Source: Maribacter sp. (GTDB lineage: Bacteria > Bacteroidota > Bacteroidia > Flavobacteriales > Flavobacteriaceae). From it: a stretch of DNA of 42,265 nt. A model generated the notes under the pieces. It ran no database searches. It worked only from the letters and a program-made list of their open reading frames with translations, and was not told the DNA's origin. Location: contig NZ_JADGES010000017.1 in the NCBI RefSeq assembly GCF_016744255.1, positions 1 through 42,265 on the forward strand, read 5' to 3'. The position numbers and the translations under genes are program-made. Positions 1-7,658 of this stretch are shown here, in pieces. Position 1 is the stretch's first letter, and each line of letters starts with the position of its first letter.

Positions 1-1
1 G

Positions 2-352
2 GACAGTAAAACACAATTATCTCTTGTAAAAGATCATGGTTTAGCAACAACATCTAAAACTCTGGTTTATATGAATGATAATACGATTAGTATTAAAGGA
101 AAAAAGGTTGCACTGGATTTGGGTGTGTATGACAAACCCCAAATATTCCTCGTTCATAATAAAATGTATATAAGTGTCTCCGACATTCAAAACCAAAACA
201 TATATCTGTTTGATAGCCGAGCAAACCTGCTTCCAAATTTTCCGATTTTCGGTACTAGCGCTATAGACTTATCAGATATGGATGGCGATAATAAACCCGA
301 ATTGGTTACTAAAGACAATACCAATTCTATTGTGGTCTACAAAATACACTAA
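2..352 (+). CDS. C-terminal part of a FG-GAP/VCBS-like repeat protein, 5'-truncated by window edge
   Basis: The reading frame is open to the left edge of the window, so the gene starts upstream; an internal ATG lies at 71 but the codons before it are also coding-like. The visible 116 residues end in a beta-rich module with an acidic DMDGDNKPE stretch. That stretch resembles the Ca-binding D-x-D-G-D loop of FG-GAP/VCBS repeats. The preceding segment (YLFDSRANLLPNFPIFGTS) is the kind of strand pair seen in beta-propeller repeat proteins. I cannot name the full protein because the N-terminus is missing. No operon partner is visible: the next gene on this strand begins 162 bp later behind its own putative promoter. 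Confidence 0.6.
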   Translation, partial: DSKTQLSLVKDHGLATTSKTLVYMNDNTISIKGKKVALDLGVYDKPQIFLVHNKMYISVSDIQNQNIYLFDSRANLLPNFPIFGTSAIDLSDMDGDNKPELVTKDNTNSIVVYKIH

Positions 353-434
353 TAACAAACAACCAATTATACAGCATTTAAAGCAATAAATACACAATTA
401 TATTCCAGTCGCAAAAATTTACAACCTACTAGGT

Positions 435-462
435 GTTAACCTTCGTATTTTGTAATCATTAA
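435..462 (+). promoter_or_regulatory. Putative ECF-sigma promoter, weaker copy, upstream of OmpA-domain gene
   Basis: GTTAACCTT at 435-443 is followed, at the same distance as in five other copies in this window, by TCATTAA at 456-462. Bases 10-11 of the first block are CG rather than TT. It is the most divergent of the six copies, and its predicted leader to the ATG at 515 is the longest. Confidence 0.55.
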
Positions 463-514
463 GTATATGTAAGGTTTCCATTTATCACAATTAATCAGAC
501 CAAAAACATTACTA

Positions 515-1813
515 ATGAAAATAACAACCAGTAACATTAAACCCTTCCTTTGTATTTTATTTACATTATGTTTTACGCATAGTGCTCAAAGTCAATTCCT
601 AAAAAAATTAGGAAAAAAAGCCGAAAAGGCAGCAGAAAGGGCTGTAGAAAGAAGGGTAGAAAAAGAAAGTGAAGAAAAAACAGACCAAGTATTAGACAGT
701 ATTCTTGAGCCTAAGAAAAAACCTAAAAAACAAAAAGATACTCCTAATTCCCCCTCCAAAGGTTCTTCTCCGAACATTTCAAAAGGGAATAGCGTTTCTC
801 CTTCCATTGAAATATATAGCAAATTTGATTTTGTTCCTGGAGACAAGCTTTTATTTTATGATGATTTATCCAGCGATTTTGTTGGTGATTTTCCCGCGAA
901 ATGGAATAGCAATGGTAGCGGCGAAGTGGTTACCATGGGCGAGAAAAGAGAAAAATGGATGGAGCTAAAATCGGGACGTGCAACTTATTATATTCCAGAC
1001 ACACCCAATTTACCAGAAGAATTTACTGTTGAGTTTGATTTTTTAACCGCTGGGTTAGATAAAAAAACATCTTCAACTTCAACATTTGGCATTCGTTTAG
1101 ATGATAATAATGGCTTTAATACTAGGAAAAACACAGCTCTAGTTGAAATTCCACTTTGCCAGTTCATAAATATTGGAATGGTAATAGAATCTTGGACTGA
1201 TGGAAAAAGAACCATGCGCAACTCCTTAGATATGGATATTAGGAACACCTTACAATCTGAATCTCACATTTCGATAGCCGTTAACAAGCAAAGAGTAAGA
1301 CTTTGGATAAACGAAATTAAATATGTGGATATCCCCAGACTGTTACCAAGCACCGATATGAAAGCAGTTAAATTCTCCCCCATAAGTCTAAGAGATGGCA
1401 TAGATAGAGTTTTTATCCGCAATTTAAAGGTAGCAGAAGGTGGTGTAGATTTAAGAAGAAAACTAATCTCGGAAGGAAAAATATCGACTAACGGTATCTT
1501 ATTTGAAAGCGGTTCGGCAAATATTCAGCCACAGTCCATGGGTATTATTCGTCAGATTTATCAAGTTCTTCAACAAGAAAGCGGCTTAACTCTAAAAATT
1601 GTTGGACACACAGATGCTGATGGAAACACTGCTACAAATTTAAAGCTCTCAAAGAAAAGAGCAGAAGCAATAAAAAATGTGTTAACCTCCATTTACAATG
1701 TTTCTCCTGGCAGATTGATAACAGATGGAAAAGGAGAATCAGAGCCTGTTGGCGATAATACTACCACAGATGGAAAAGCAAAAAATAGAAGAGTTGAATT
1801 TATAAAACAATAA
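515..1813 (+). CDS. OmpA-family C-terminal domain envelope protein
   Basis: This 432-residue protein begins with a signal peptide (residues 1-27, ending HSAQSQ). A highly charged Lys/Glu helical stretch follows (about 28-70), then a Pro/Ser linker. The middle region (about 100-320) is beta-rich and looks like a concanavalin/laminin-G-type fold; that assignment is weak. The C-terminus (about 325-432) is an OmpA/MotB peptidoglycan-binding domain, shown by ILFESGSANIQP, IVGHTDADGN, LSKKRAEAIKNVL and KAKNRRVEF. The expected place is the periplasm or outer membrane, tethered to peptidoglycan. The next gene starts 1 base after its stop, so the two are probably co-transcribed. A copy of the window's recurrent ECF-like promoter lies 72 bp upstream, which suggests envelope-stress control; that link is inference. 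Confidence 0.85.
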   Translation: MKITTSNIKPFLCILFTLCFTHSAQSQFLKKLGKKAEKAAERAVERRVEKESEEKTDQVLDSILEPKKKPKKQKDTPNSPSKGSSPNISKGNSVSPSIEIYSKFDFVPGDKLLFYDDLSSDFVGDFPAKWNSNGSGEVVTMGEKREKWMELKSGRATYYIPDTPNLPEEFTVEFDFLTAGLDKKTSSTSTFGIRLDDNNGFNTRKNTALVEIPLCQFINIGMVIESWTDGKRTMRNSLDMDIRNTLQSESHISIAVNKQRVRLWINEIKYVDIPRLLPSTDMKAVKFSPISLRDGIDRVFIRNLKVAEGGVDLRRKLISEGKISTNGILFESGSANIQPQSMGIIRQIYQVLQQESGLTLKIVGHTDADGNTATNLKLSKKRAEAIKNVLTSIYNVSPGRLITDGKGESEPVGDNTTTDGKAKNRRVEFIKQ

Positions 1814-1814
1814 C

Positions 1815-2513
1815 ATGAAAAAAACATTAGGATTACTTGTTACAATTTGGTTTCTATCTTACTCCGTTTTTGCGCAAGATGGATGCAGTATGTATTACCC
1901 TATGGAAAAAGGCACTTCTTTTGAGTACACCAATTATAATAAAAAAGGGAAAGTAGAAGGTGTAACCAGTTATTCTGTTGTCTCTGTTATTTCTGAGGGT
2001 TCTGCAACTAAAGCTACTTTATACCTAAAGCTTTTAGATAAAAAAGGAGAAGAATCTTTTAATACTAGTTATAGCTATACTTGTGAAGATAATATGGTAC
2101 GCATTGATTACAAATCTTTATTCCCTGCTGCAATGATGAAACAGTATGAAAGCATGGGGCTAGAAATGGAAATATCTGGCAATGATATAGAAGTACCCAA
2201 CAATTTAAGTGTTGGCAAAGAACTTAAAGATGCTAATGTTACTGTTAATATGAATATGAGCGGCATGAACATGTCTATATCTGTAGATATGACCAACCGG
2301 AAGGTAATTGCAAAAGAAAATATTACTACAGAAACAGGTACTTACGAATGTTACGTCTTATCCGAAAACACCACGAGTAAAACTATGGGAGCAAATATAG
2401 AAATGTCCTCTAAACTATGGTTGTCTAAAGGTGTTGGCATGATAAAACAAGAAACATATAAAAAGAATGGAGATTTAATGAGCCGTACCGAACTTACTAA
2501 ATTTCATAAGTAA
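1815..2513 (+). CDS. Secreted TapB/DUF3108-like protein
   Basis: This 232-residue protein has a signal peptide (residues 1-20, ending SVFAQ). The mature start DGCSMYYPMEKGTSFEYTNY matches the opening of TapB/DUF3108-like beta-sandwich proteins of Bacteroidota, which typically begin with a Tyr-Pro and a Gly-x-x-(Y/F)-x-Y strand. Alternating hydrophobic strands follow. A Met-rich run at about residues 137-157 (VNMNMSGMNMSISVDM) is compositionally odd. The C-terminal LWLSKGVGMIKQE motif is the usual family ending. It directly follows the OmpA-domain gene, so a shared transcript and an envelope role are likely. The exact function is unknown. Confidence 0.75.
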   Translation: MKKTLGLLVTIWFLSYSVFAQDGCSMYYPMEKGTSFEYTNYNKKGKVEGVTSYSVVSVISEGSATKATLYLKLLDKKGEESFNTSYSYTCEDNMVRIDYKSLFPAAMMKQYESMGLEMEISGNDIEVPNNLSVGKELKDANVTVNMNMSGMNMSISVDMTNRKVIAKENITTETGTYECYVLSENTTSKTMGANIEMSSKLWLSKGVGMIKQETYKKNGDLMSRTELTKFHK

Positions 2514-2514
2514 A

Positions 2515-2593
2515 CTACCTCGAGGCAAGCCCACGAGGCATTAAAAGGAACTTTTTTTTACCATTTCGATGCAAGCATCGGGGTATTAAACCC
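2515..2593 (+). repeat. Paired imperfect palindromic element, possible terminator
   Basis: Two related hairpin-forming segments lie in tandem. The first is CCTCG/CGAGG (2518-2522 with 2534-2538), enclosing a GGCaaGCC mini-hairpin. The second is CGATGC/GCATCG around 2568-2580. Both are followed by CATTAAA or TATTAAA. A T-run at 2552-2559 follows the first, so it could terminate the OmpA/TapB transcript. The similarity of the two halves suggests a dispersed intergenic repeat of this genome. Confidence 0.45.
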
Positions 2594-2671
2594 ACTGGTG
2601 AGAATAAAAAAACACCATTTATAATCAGAGATTAGTATCTCTTAATTTTCAAATAACATAAACCAACAATT

Positions 2672-3277
2672 ATGAAAACTAAATTATTTTTAAGTATCTG
2701 CATGCTTTTTGTATTAACATCTTGCATAAATGACTATCATGGCGGAAGCGGAGAAGAAATTAAACTCACCGAGGATAATTATCTTTATGAAGGAGATTTA
2801 TATCAAATTTATCTAGACCAGGAAATAGAAAAATTAGATCTAGAAATAGAAGTTTTGGAGGATATCGTGGCAAATAATCAAGCGAACCAAACTACTTATG
2901 ATGAATTGGCTACAGCTAAAAACAAGAAAGTAGAGTTCAATGCTGAGATAGAAAGTATCATTTCCATTGAAGAACTAGAACGAAGAATACCATCGCCTAG
3001 GCCTCCATGCCCAAGACCAAGTAGTTGCGATTTTGCAATCTTTGAATATATATTAGCTGGTAAAAACGTTAAAGAAATTGCCCTTAGAATTCTAGATGAG
3101 GATGGTAAGACAATTGGCGGGGGAACTATTGATGAGTTAAGCCCTTTACCCGACACTAAAGATTTAATAAAATTTAGCAAATTAAATATTGCCCCTTATA
3201 CGGGCACTATTAGCATAGCAATTGAAGTAATTGATAAAACTGGTAATAATCGTAATTATATTATTGGCGGCAAATAA
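2672..3277 (+). CDS. Hypothetical lipoprotein with coiled coil
   Basis: This 201-residue lipoprotein has a lipobox LTSC with the acylated Cys at residue 18. The mature N-terminus is followed by an acidic stretch and a predicted coiled coil (about residues 45-100, rich in Glu, Leu and Ile heptads). A Pro/Cys segment (PRPPCPRPSSC, about 110-120) follows and could form a disulfide. A C-terminal beta-domain (about 125-200) contains LRILDEDGKTIGGG and ISIAIEVIDKTG, which looks like an Ig- or C2-type sandwich. I do not recognise the family. It lies between the TapB-like gene and the CHAT gene, is closed by an intrinsic terminator, and lacks the ECF-like promoter motif. Confidence 0.7.
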   Translation: MKTKLFLSICMLFVLTSCINDYHGGSGEEIKLTEDNYLYEGDLYQIYLDQEIEKLDLEIEVLEDIVANNQANQTTYDELATAKNKKVEFNAEIESIISIEELERRIPSPRPPCPRPSSCDFAIFEYILAGKNVKEIALRILDEDGKTIGGGTIDELSPLPDTKDLIKFSKLNIAPYTGTISIAIEVIDKTGNNRNYIIGGK

Positions 3278-3304
3278 TTTCATTTAAAAATTAATCCCTT
3301 TATT

Positions 3305-3331
3305 AGCCCTAGGCAAACCTTAGGGCTTTTT
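3305..3331 (+). terminator. Intrinsic terminator abutting the CHAT gene start
   Basis: A 7-bp perfect stem, AGCCCTA (3305-3311) with TAGGGCT (3321-3327), is followed by a T-run ending at 3331. It lies 28 bp after the lipoprotein stop and only 2 bases before the CHAT ATG at 3334. It therefore also forms the leader of that gene. Confidence 0.8.
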
Positions 3332-3333
3332 AT

Positions 3334-6105
3334 ATGAAAACATTTCTTTTTTTACTTTTAACTTTTACTTCTTGTATACATGCTCAACAATCCCCAGTAT
3401 ACGAAGAAGAAGTTGATGATTTATTTAATAAAGCATACCAACATTTATATGTACACAAGGATTCTGCTTCTTATTATTTAAAAAAAATAGAAATTAAAGC
3501 TACCGTAAAACAAGACTGGCCCAATGTTTTAGATGCATTGATTAGCTCTAACCGCAATGCGAGCTACTTTTATGATTTACAAACAGTAAGTGTAAACCTT
3601 AAGGCAATAGATCAATTAATAGCGGATCAAACTAATATTTGGGAAAATATTGAAGATTCTCTTTTCTTTCAAAACTCCATCAATTTCGATAAAGGCAAAT
3701 ATTATTATAAAATAGGAGATTTCGAAAAAGCCAAAACATTTTTTAAAAGAATCTACAATTCGTATGATAAGATCAATTATGACAATCTTACTAACGACCA
3801 TTTCGAATTACTGTCCGTTTCGTTTAGTTTTTTAGCCAAAATTTACGATTTAGAAGGCAAACTAAATCTTGCTAAAGATTATTACTTAGAAAACGTACGA
3901 TTAATCAAACGTACTACTCCGAATGATTTAAATAATCTATATATAAATTACGCATTATTAGCCGATGTTTTAGAAAAGCAAGGAGATATTGAAAATGCTA
4001 ATTTGTATCTAAGACAAACATTAAACAACGCCCTTATTGAAAACGATAATCCTAATAGAATTGTTACTGTATCTAATAATCTTGCAAATAACCACTTGTC
4101 ACTTGGCCAACCAGATAGTACTTTACATTACTTATCTCTAATACAGAAAAACATCACTAAAAGTCCTCACTTTGCGTATTTGTATCATACAACTAAAGCC
4201 AAATTAGAAAGTACCACTGGAAATACAGAAAATGCTATTGCCAAAATAGATATGGCTCTAACTACTTATTTAAAACCAAGAAAGCTATTCGACAAAAGCA
4301 TACTCTCCAACATCTATAAAGAAAAAGCTCTTTTTCTTTATGAAAATAAGCGTTATAAAAAAGCTCTTGACGTAACGAATACAGCTCTAGATACATTAAA
4401 TAGCGAATTCGGCCCCATCTATTTAGAATTAATGGCTCTAAAAGCCAAATCATTGTTACAACTTAAAAAATTTGAGACTACTAATACGGTAGCATTTTCA
4501 GCCATTACATCATTAGATAACTTTAAACCTGATTATCAATATAGTTCCGATAAAATCAATTTAGTAGAAAGCACTTTCCCTTTATTTGAATCTGCTTTAC
4601 ATGCTAATTATTCTCTTTTTGAAAAAACTGGAGATATAAAGTATTTAAAAAGAGGCTTTTTTTTAATGGAAAAAAGTAAATCTGTTTTGTTAATGGAGGC
4701 ACTACAGGCATCTAGAGCTAATAAATTTTCTATGGTTCCCGATTCGCTTTTAGAAAAAGAAAAAAGACTGCGGATAGAAATCACCTCTTTAGAAAAGGAA
4801 CTTAAAGTAAGTAGTAGTGGAGACGAAGAATTAAAAAACCAAATTTTTGAAATAAACCAGGAACAATCTAAAGTAATAAATTACATTTCTAAAAACTATC
4901 CTGATTACCACAAACTTCGTTATGGAAGTAAGGTTACCAATTTAGAAACCCTATCAAATAAGATTACGAAAGACCAAACCTTAATCAATTATTTTTATGG
5001 AGATAATGCCATTTATGCTATCTCTATTGGTCACAAAGAAAAAAAATTTACAAAAATTAAAAATTGTAAAACAATTACTGCGCAACTGAAACGATATTAT
5101 GCTTTATTATCGACTCCCCAATCTAACCTCTCTGATTTAAATGAATTATCAAGGGATATTTATAAAAAAGTATTAAGCCCTAATCTTCTATCCAAAACAA
5201 AAAGGATTATCATTATACCCGATGGCCCTTTAAACTTTTTACCTTTTGGAACTTTGATAAATTCTAAAGAAGAAAAAAAGTACCTTATTGAAAGGTACGC
5301 CATAAGCTATACCAATTCAGCCACTTTATTAGAGCAATTATGGAATACCTCAACAACTAAAAAAAACATGCTAGCCTTTGCCCCTATTTTTAATGGAGAA
5401 AATATAGATCCTACTGCAAGTAGAGACAAATTATCTGCTTTACCCCACAATACCACCGAAGTACAAAACATAATTTCCCAATTTGAAGGTACCTCTCTTG
5501 AAGGTAAGAATGCGACATTGGCCAACTTCAATGCAAATGCCAGTAATTACGGTATTTTACATTTTGCAACTCATGCTATTTTTAATAATGAACAGCCTGA
5601 GTACTCCTATTTAGCTTTCTCTCCTCAAAAAAAAGAAGAGAGTCTATTATATATAAAAGATTTGTATAACCTTGAATTACATGCTAATTTGGTAACATTA
5701 AGTGCCTGCGAAACCACCATAGGAGATTTAAAACGCGGAGAAGGATTCATTGGTTTGGCTCGCGGTTTTTTCTATGCTGGTGCTAAAAGTTTAACTAGTA
5801 CGCTTTGGAAAGTTAACGATGCTTCCACAGCTAATTTAATGTCCGACTATTATACTATTCTAGCCAATGGCAAACCCAAGGATATCGCTCTTCAAAAAGC
5901 CAAAGTAATTTATCTAAACAAAAACAAGGATAATGCTTTAACCCATCCATATTATTGGTCGGGGTTTATTCTTTCTGGAGATTATGCCCCATTAGCAACT
6001 GGTTGGTCCTGGGTTTGGATAGCAGTTCCTATATTACTTCTAATTATTCTAGTAACCATATTCCTAACTCGAAAGAAACTAGTCCAACTGCTTAAGAAGC
6101 TCTAA
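3334..6105 (+). CDS. TPR-CHAT caspase-like protease-family protein, membrane anchored
   Basis: This 923-residue protein starts with a signal peptide (residues 1-18, ending IHAQ). Tetratricopeptide-like repeats follow (about 100-420; for example YKIGDFEKAKTFFKRIY and ADVLEKQGDIENANLYLRQ), then a coiled coil (about 470-515). The CHAT domain spans about 600-890. It keeps the expected dyad: His747 in LHFATHA and Cys792 in LSACETT. The downstream GFIGLARGFFYAGAKS and STLWKVND signatures are also present. A single TM helix at about 894-912 precedes a basic tail, so the CHAT domain faces the periplasm. The family comprises caspase-like cysteine proteases, but a substrate cannot be read from sequence. 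It converges on, and overlaps by 27 bp, the anti-sigma gene, which points to a shared signalling role. Confidence 0.9.
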   Translation: MKTFLFLLLTFTSCIHAQQSPVYEEEVDDLFNKAYQHLYVHKDSASYYLKKIEIKATVKQDWPNVLDALISSNRNASYFYDLQTVSVNLKAIDQLIADQTNIWENIEDSLFFQNSINFDKGKYYYKIGDFEKAKTFFKRIYNSYDKINYDNLTNDHFELLSVSFSFLAKIYDLEGKLNLAKDYYLENVRLIKRTTPNDLNNLYINYALLADVLEKQGDIENANLYLRQTLNNALIENDNPNRIVTVSNNLANNHLSLGQPDSTLHYLSLIQKNITKSPHFAYLYHTTKAKLESTTGNTENAIAKIDMALTTYLKPRKLFDKSILSNIYKEKALFLYENKRYKKALDVTNTALDTLNSEFGPIYLELMALKAKSLLQLKKFETTNTVAFSAITSLDNFKPDYQYSSDKINLVESTFPLFESALHANYSLFEKTGDIKYLKRGFFLMEKSKSVLLMEALQASRANKFSMVPDSLLEKEKRLRIEITSLEKELKVSSSGDEELKNQIFEINQEQSKVINYISKNYPDYHKLRYGSKVTNLETLSNKITKDQTLINYFYGDNAIYAISIGHKEKKFTKIKNCKTITAQLKRYYALLSTPQSNLSDLNELSRDIYKKVLSPNLLSKTKRIIIIPDGPLNFLPFGTLINSKEEKKYLIERYAISYTNSATLLEQLWNTSTTKKNMLAFAPIFNGENIDPTASRDKLSALPHNTTEVQNIISQFEGTSLEGKNATLANFNANASNYGILHFATHAIFNNEQPEYSYLAFSPQKKEESLLYIKDLYNLELHANLVTLSACETTIGDLKRGEGFIGLARGFFYAGAKSLTSTLWKVNDASTANLMSDYYTILANGKPKDIALQKAKVIYLNKNKDNALTHPYYWSGFILSGDYAPLATGWSWVWIAVPILLLIILVTIFLTRKKLVQLLKKL

Positions 6106-6810
6106 TGCAGACTCCTTTTTATAAGTATAATCTTTTCTCAAAATTTGCAACTCCTTTTTAGCTGCTTTTATTTCATTAGAATGGAGATAGGTCAATGCCA
6201 AGTACCAATGAGATTCCCCAACGAACAGTGTGTTTTTATTAATTATTTTTTTAAAAAGCTCTTTAGCCTCTTTATTCTTCCCTAAATTTAGATACGATTG
6301 AGCCTTGTAAAAAGTCACATATTCCTTTCTATCTTTTGAATCTATTTTATCAAATTCTAAAATAGCCTTTTCAAAATCACCTAATTCGTAAGCCGTAAAA
6401 GCATTACGTTCTAAGGAATTAGTAGTATCTCCTCGTGTTATAGCAAAAACAGTATTGGGATATTGTTGAAAATTTACATCATACAAAACCTCATAATTAA
6501 TGGCAAAACTATTCTTGTAAGTCAACCAACCGATTCCCACTAATAAAACTATAGAAGCGGCCATTATCCATTTTTGATAGTTCCTTTTTACTATCCTTTT
6601 TGATTTAAGGGCTACCTCTTTCTCAAAGCTCTTTAATGTTTCTTTTAATTCTGTACTTTTTTTGTTTTGAATAGCCTGTTGCAAACTTTGCTCAAAGTTA
6701 AACTGCTCTTTAAATTCGGTATCAGAAGATAGCAATGCATTAAATTCCTCCTCTTGTTCCGCAGTTAGAGTTTTTGAAAAATAATGATATAGTAATTGTT
6801 CTTTATCCAT
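6079..6810 (-). CDS. Membrane anti-sigma-factor-like protein with C-terminal TPRs
   Basis: This 243-residue protein starts 4 bases after the stop of the sigma-factor gene, the usual operon arrangement for ECF sigma and anti-sigma pairs. The N-terminal part (residues 1-80) is a cytoplasmic helical segment like anti-sigma domains (YFSKTLTAEQEEEFNALL). A single TM helix lies at about 83-102 (WIMAASIVLLVGIGWLTY). The periplasmic part (about 125-243) has TPR-like helix pairs (AYELGDFEKAILEFDKI, KAQSYLNLGKNKEAKELF). There is no zinc-binding HxxxCxxC motif. The periplasmic TPRs could sense an envelope signal. The 3' end overlaps the convergent CHAT gene. The anti-sigma role is inferred from position and topology. 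Confidence 0.8.
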   Translation of the reverse strand: MDKEQLLYHYFSKTLTAEQEEEFNALLSSDTEFKEQFNFEQSLQQAIQNKKSTELKETLKSFEKEVALKSKRIVKRNYQKWIMAASIVLLVGIGWLTYKNSFAINYEVLYDVNFQQYPNTVFAITRGDTTNSLERNAFTAYELGDFEKAILEFDKIDSKDRKEYVTFYKAQSYLNLGKNKEAKELFKKIINKNTLFVGESHWYLALTYLHSNEIKAAKKELQILRKDYTYKKESALELLKQLD

Positions 6811-6814
6811 CTTA

Positions 6815-7381
6815 CTACCTATTTTCTTTTATACGTACTTTCAAGGTTTTCATACAACGAGATTTTGCTGCTTTCACAACATTCTCACTGTTATAATGAC
6901 CTTCCACAAGAATTTCTTGAATGGTATATCCTCTATAATAAAATAAGGTCAATAGCTCTTGGCATTTTTTCCCTAAATCAACAAAATGCTTCTGAAGTAA
7001 TTTTTGTTCTGTAGTTAACCCAGGCTGTTCTATCTCTATAGTACTTACTAGCTCATCCTCTTTTCCTATAATTGACAAGTCAAAATCACCTTTTACCTTA
7101 CCTTTGTTCTTTCTCATAATATCAAAAATTAAATATTTTCCAATACTGAACAGATAGGTAGATATACTACTGGTAAAACTGTCTATCTTTCCACTCATTA
7201 CATTAGTATAAAAAATTACATAGGCATCTTGGTAAACATCTATATTCTCATCTTCGGACAAGTTGTAGCGTCTTGCATAATTTAAAAACTTATCTCTATT
7301 TTCCTCATATACTTTTTTAAGTACAGCGTCGGAGCCTTTTCGTAAGTCTTCTAATGTAATATTCGCTTCTGTATTTTTCAC
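6815..7381 (-). CDS. ECF-type RNA polymerase sigma-70 family factor
   Basis: This 188-residue protein has the two-domain ECF layout. Region 2 (about 20-95) contains ENIDVYQDAYVIFYTNV and ISTYLFSIGKYLIFDIM. Region 4 (about 125-185) has CQELLTLFYYRGYTIQEI followed by NVVKAAKSRCMKTLKVRI, the recognition helix. No other start fits, so translation begins at a GTG (complement 7379-7381). The recurrent promoter motif on the same strand ends 4 bases before this codon, so the mRNA may be leaderless and the gene autoregulated. It is followed by its likely anti-sigma. Targets proposed here are the genes carrying the same motif (515, 7659, 8892, 10075, 11371). Confidence 0.9.
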   Translation of the reverse strand: MKNTEANITLEDLRKGSDAVLKKVYEENRDKFLNYARRYNLSEDENIDVYQDAYVIFYTNVMSGKIDSFTSSISTYLFSIGKYLIFDIMRKNKGKVKGDFDLSIIGKEDELVSTIEIEQPGLTTEQKLLQKHFVDLGKKCQELLTLFYYRGYTIQEILVEGHYNSENVVKAAKSRCMKTLKVRIKENR

Positions 7382-7382
7382 T

Positions 7383-7410
7383 TTAATGTAATAAGGAACA
7401 AAAGGTTAAC
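7383..7410 (-). promoter_or_regulatory. Putative autoregulatory ECF promoter of the sigma gene
   Basis: Read on the minus strand, GTTAACCTTTT (7410-7400) is followed by ten bases and then ACATTAA (7389-7383). This is the same spacing as the copies before the lipoprotein genes. The AAC and CAT cores are 16 bases apart, as in ECF promoters generally. The expected start site falls at or next to the GTG start codon. Confidence 0.75.
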
Positions 7411-7609
7411 AATCTTTACTGCTAAATTTAGTCTTTTTCATTTTTTCAGCAATTTAATATTGAAAAAAAGTAGATAAAAACAGACGCATGTAGTACTTAG
7501 CCTACTTGAATAGGAAGTCAATTTCACATTCCTATACAAACTATTCGCTTTCAAAAAACATAAAACATCTTGAACTATTAAACGTTTCAAAAAAAATATT
7601 CTACCGAAT

Positions 7610-7637
7610 GTTAACCTTTTGTTTTTAGAAACATAAA
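7610..7637 (+). promoter_or_regulatory. Putative ECF promoter of collagen-like/propeller lipoprotein
   Basis: GTTAACCTTTT (7610-7620), ten bases, then ACATAAA (7631-7637). It lies head-to-head with the sigma-gene copy in the same 277-bp intergenic region and gives a predicted leader of roughly 20 bases to the ATG at 7659. Confidence 0.75.
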
Positions 7638-7658
7638 TAGGAAACAAAATATTTTATT

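Noticed and set aside
7014-7020. Another GTTAACC on the plus strand
   Set aside because: It lies inside the sigma CDS, is followed by CAGG rather than TTTT, and no CAT block occurs at the fixed distance.
7438-7647. 69-codon minus-strand ORF upstream of the propeller lipoprotein
   Set aside because: It covers the divergent promoter region, has no recognisable protein features, and overlaps both ECF-like sites' surroundings.
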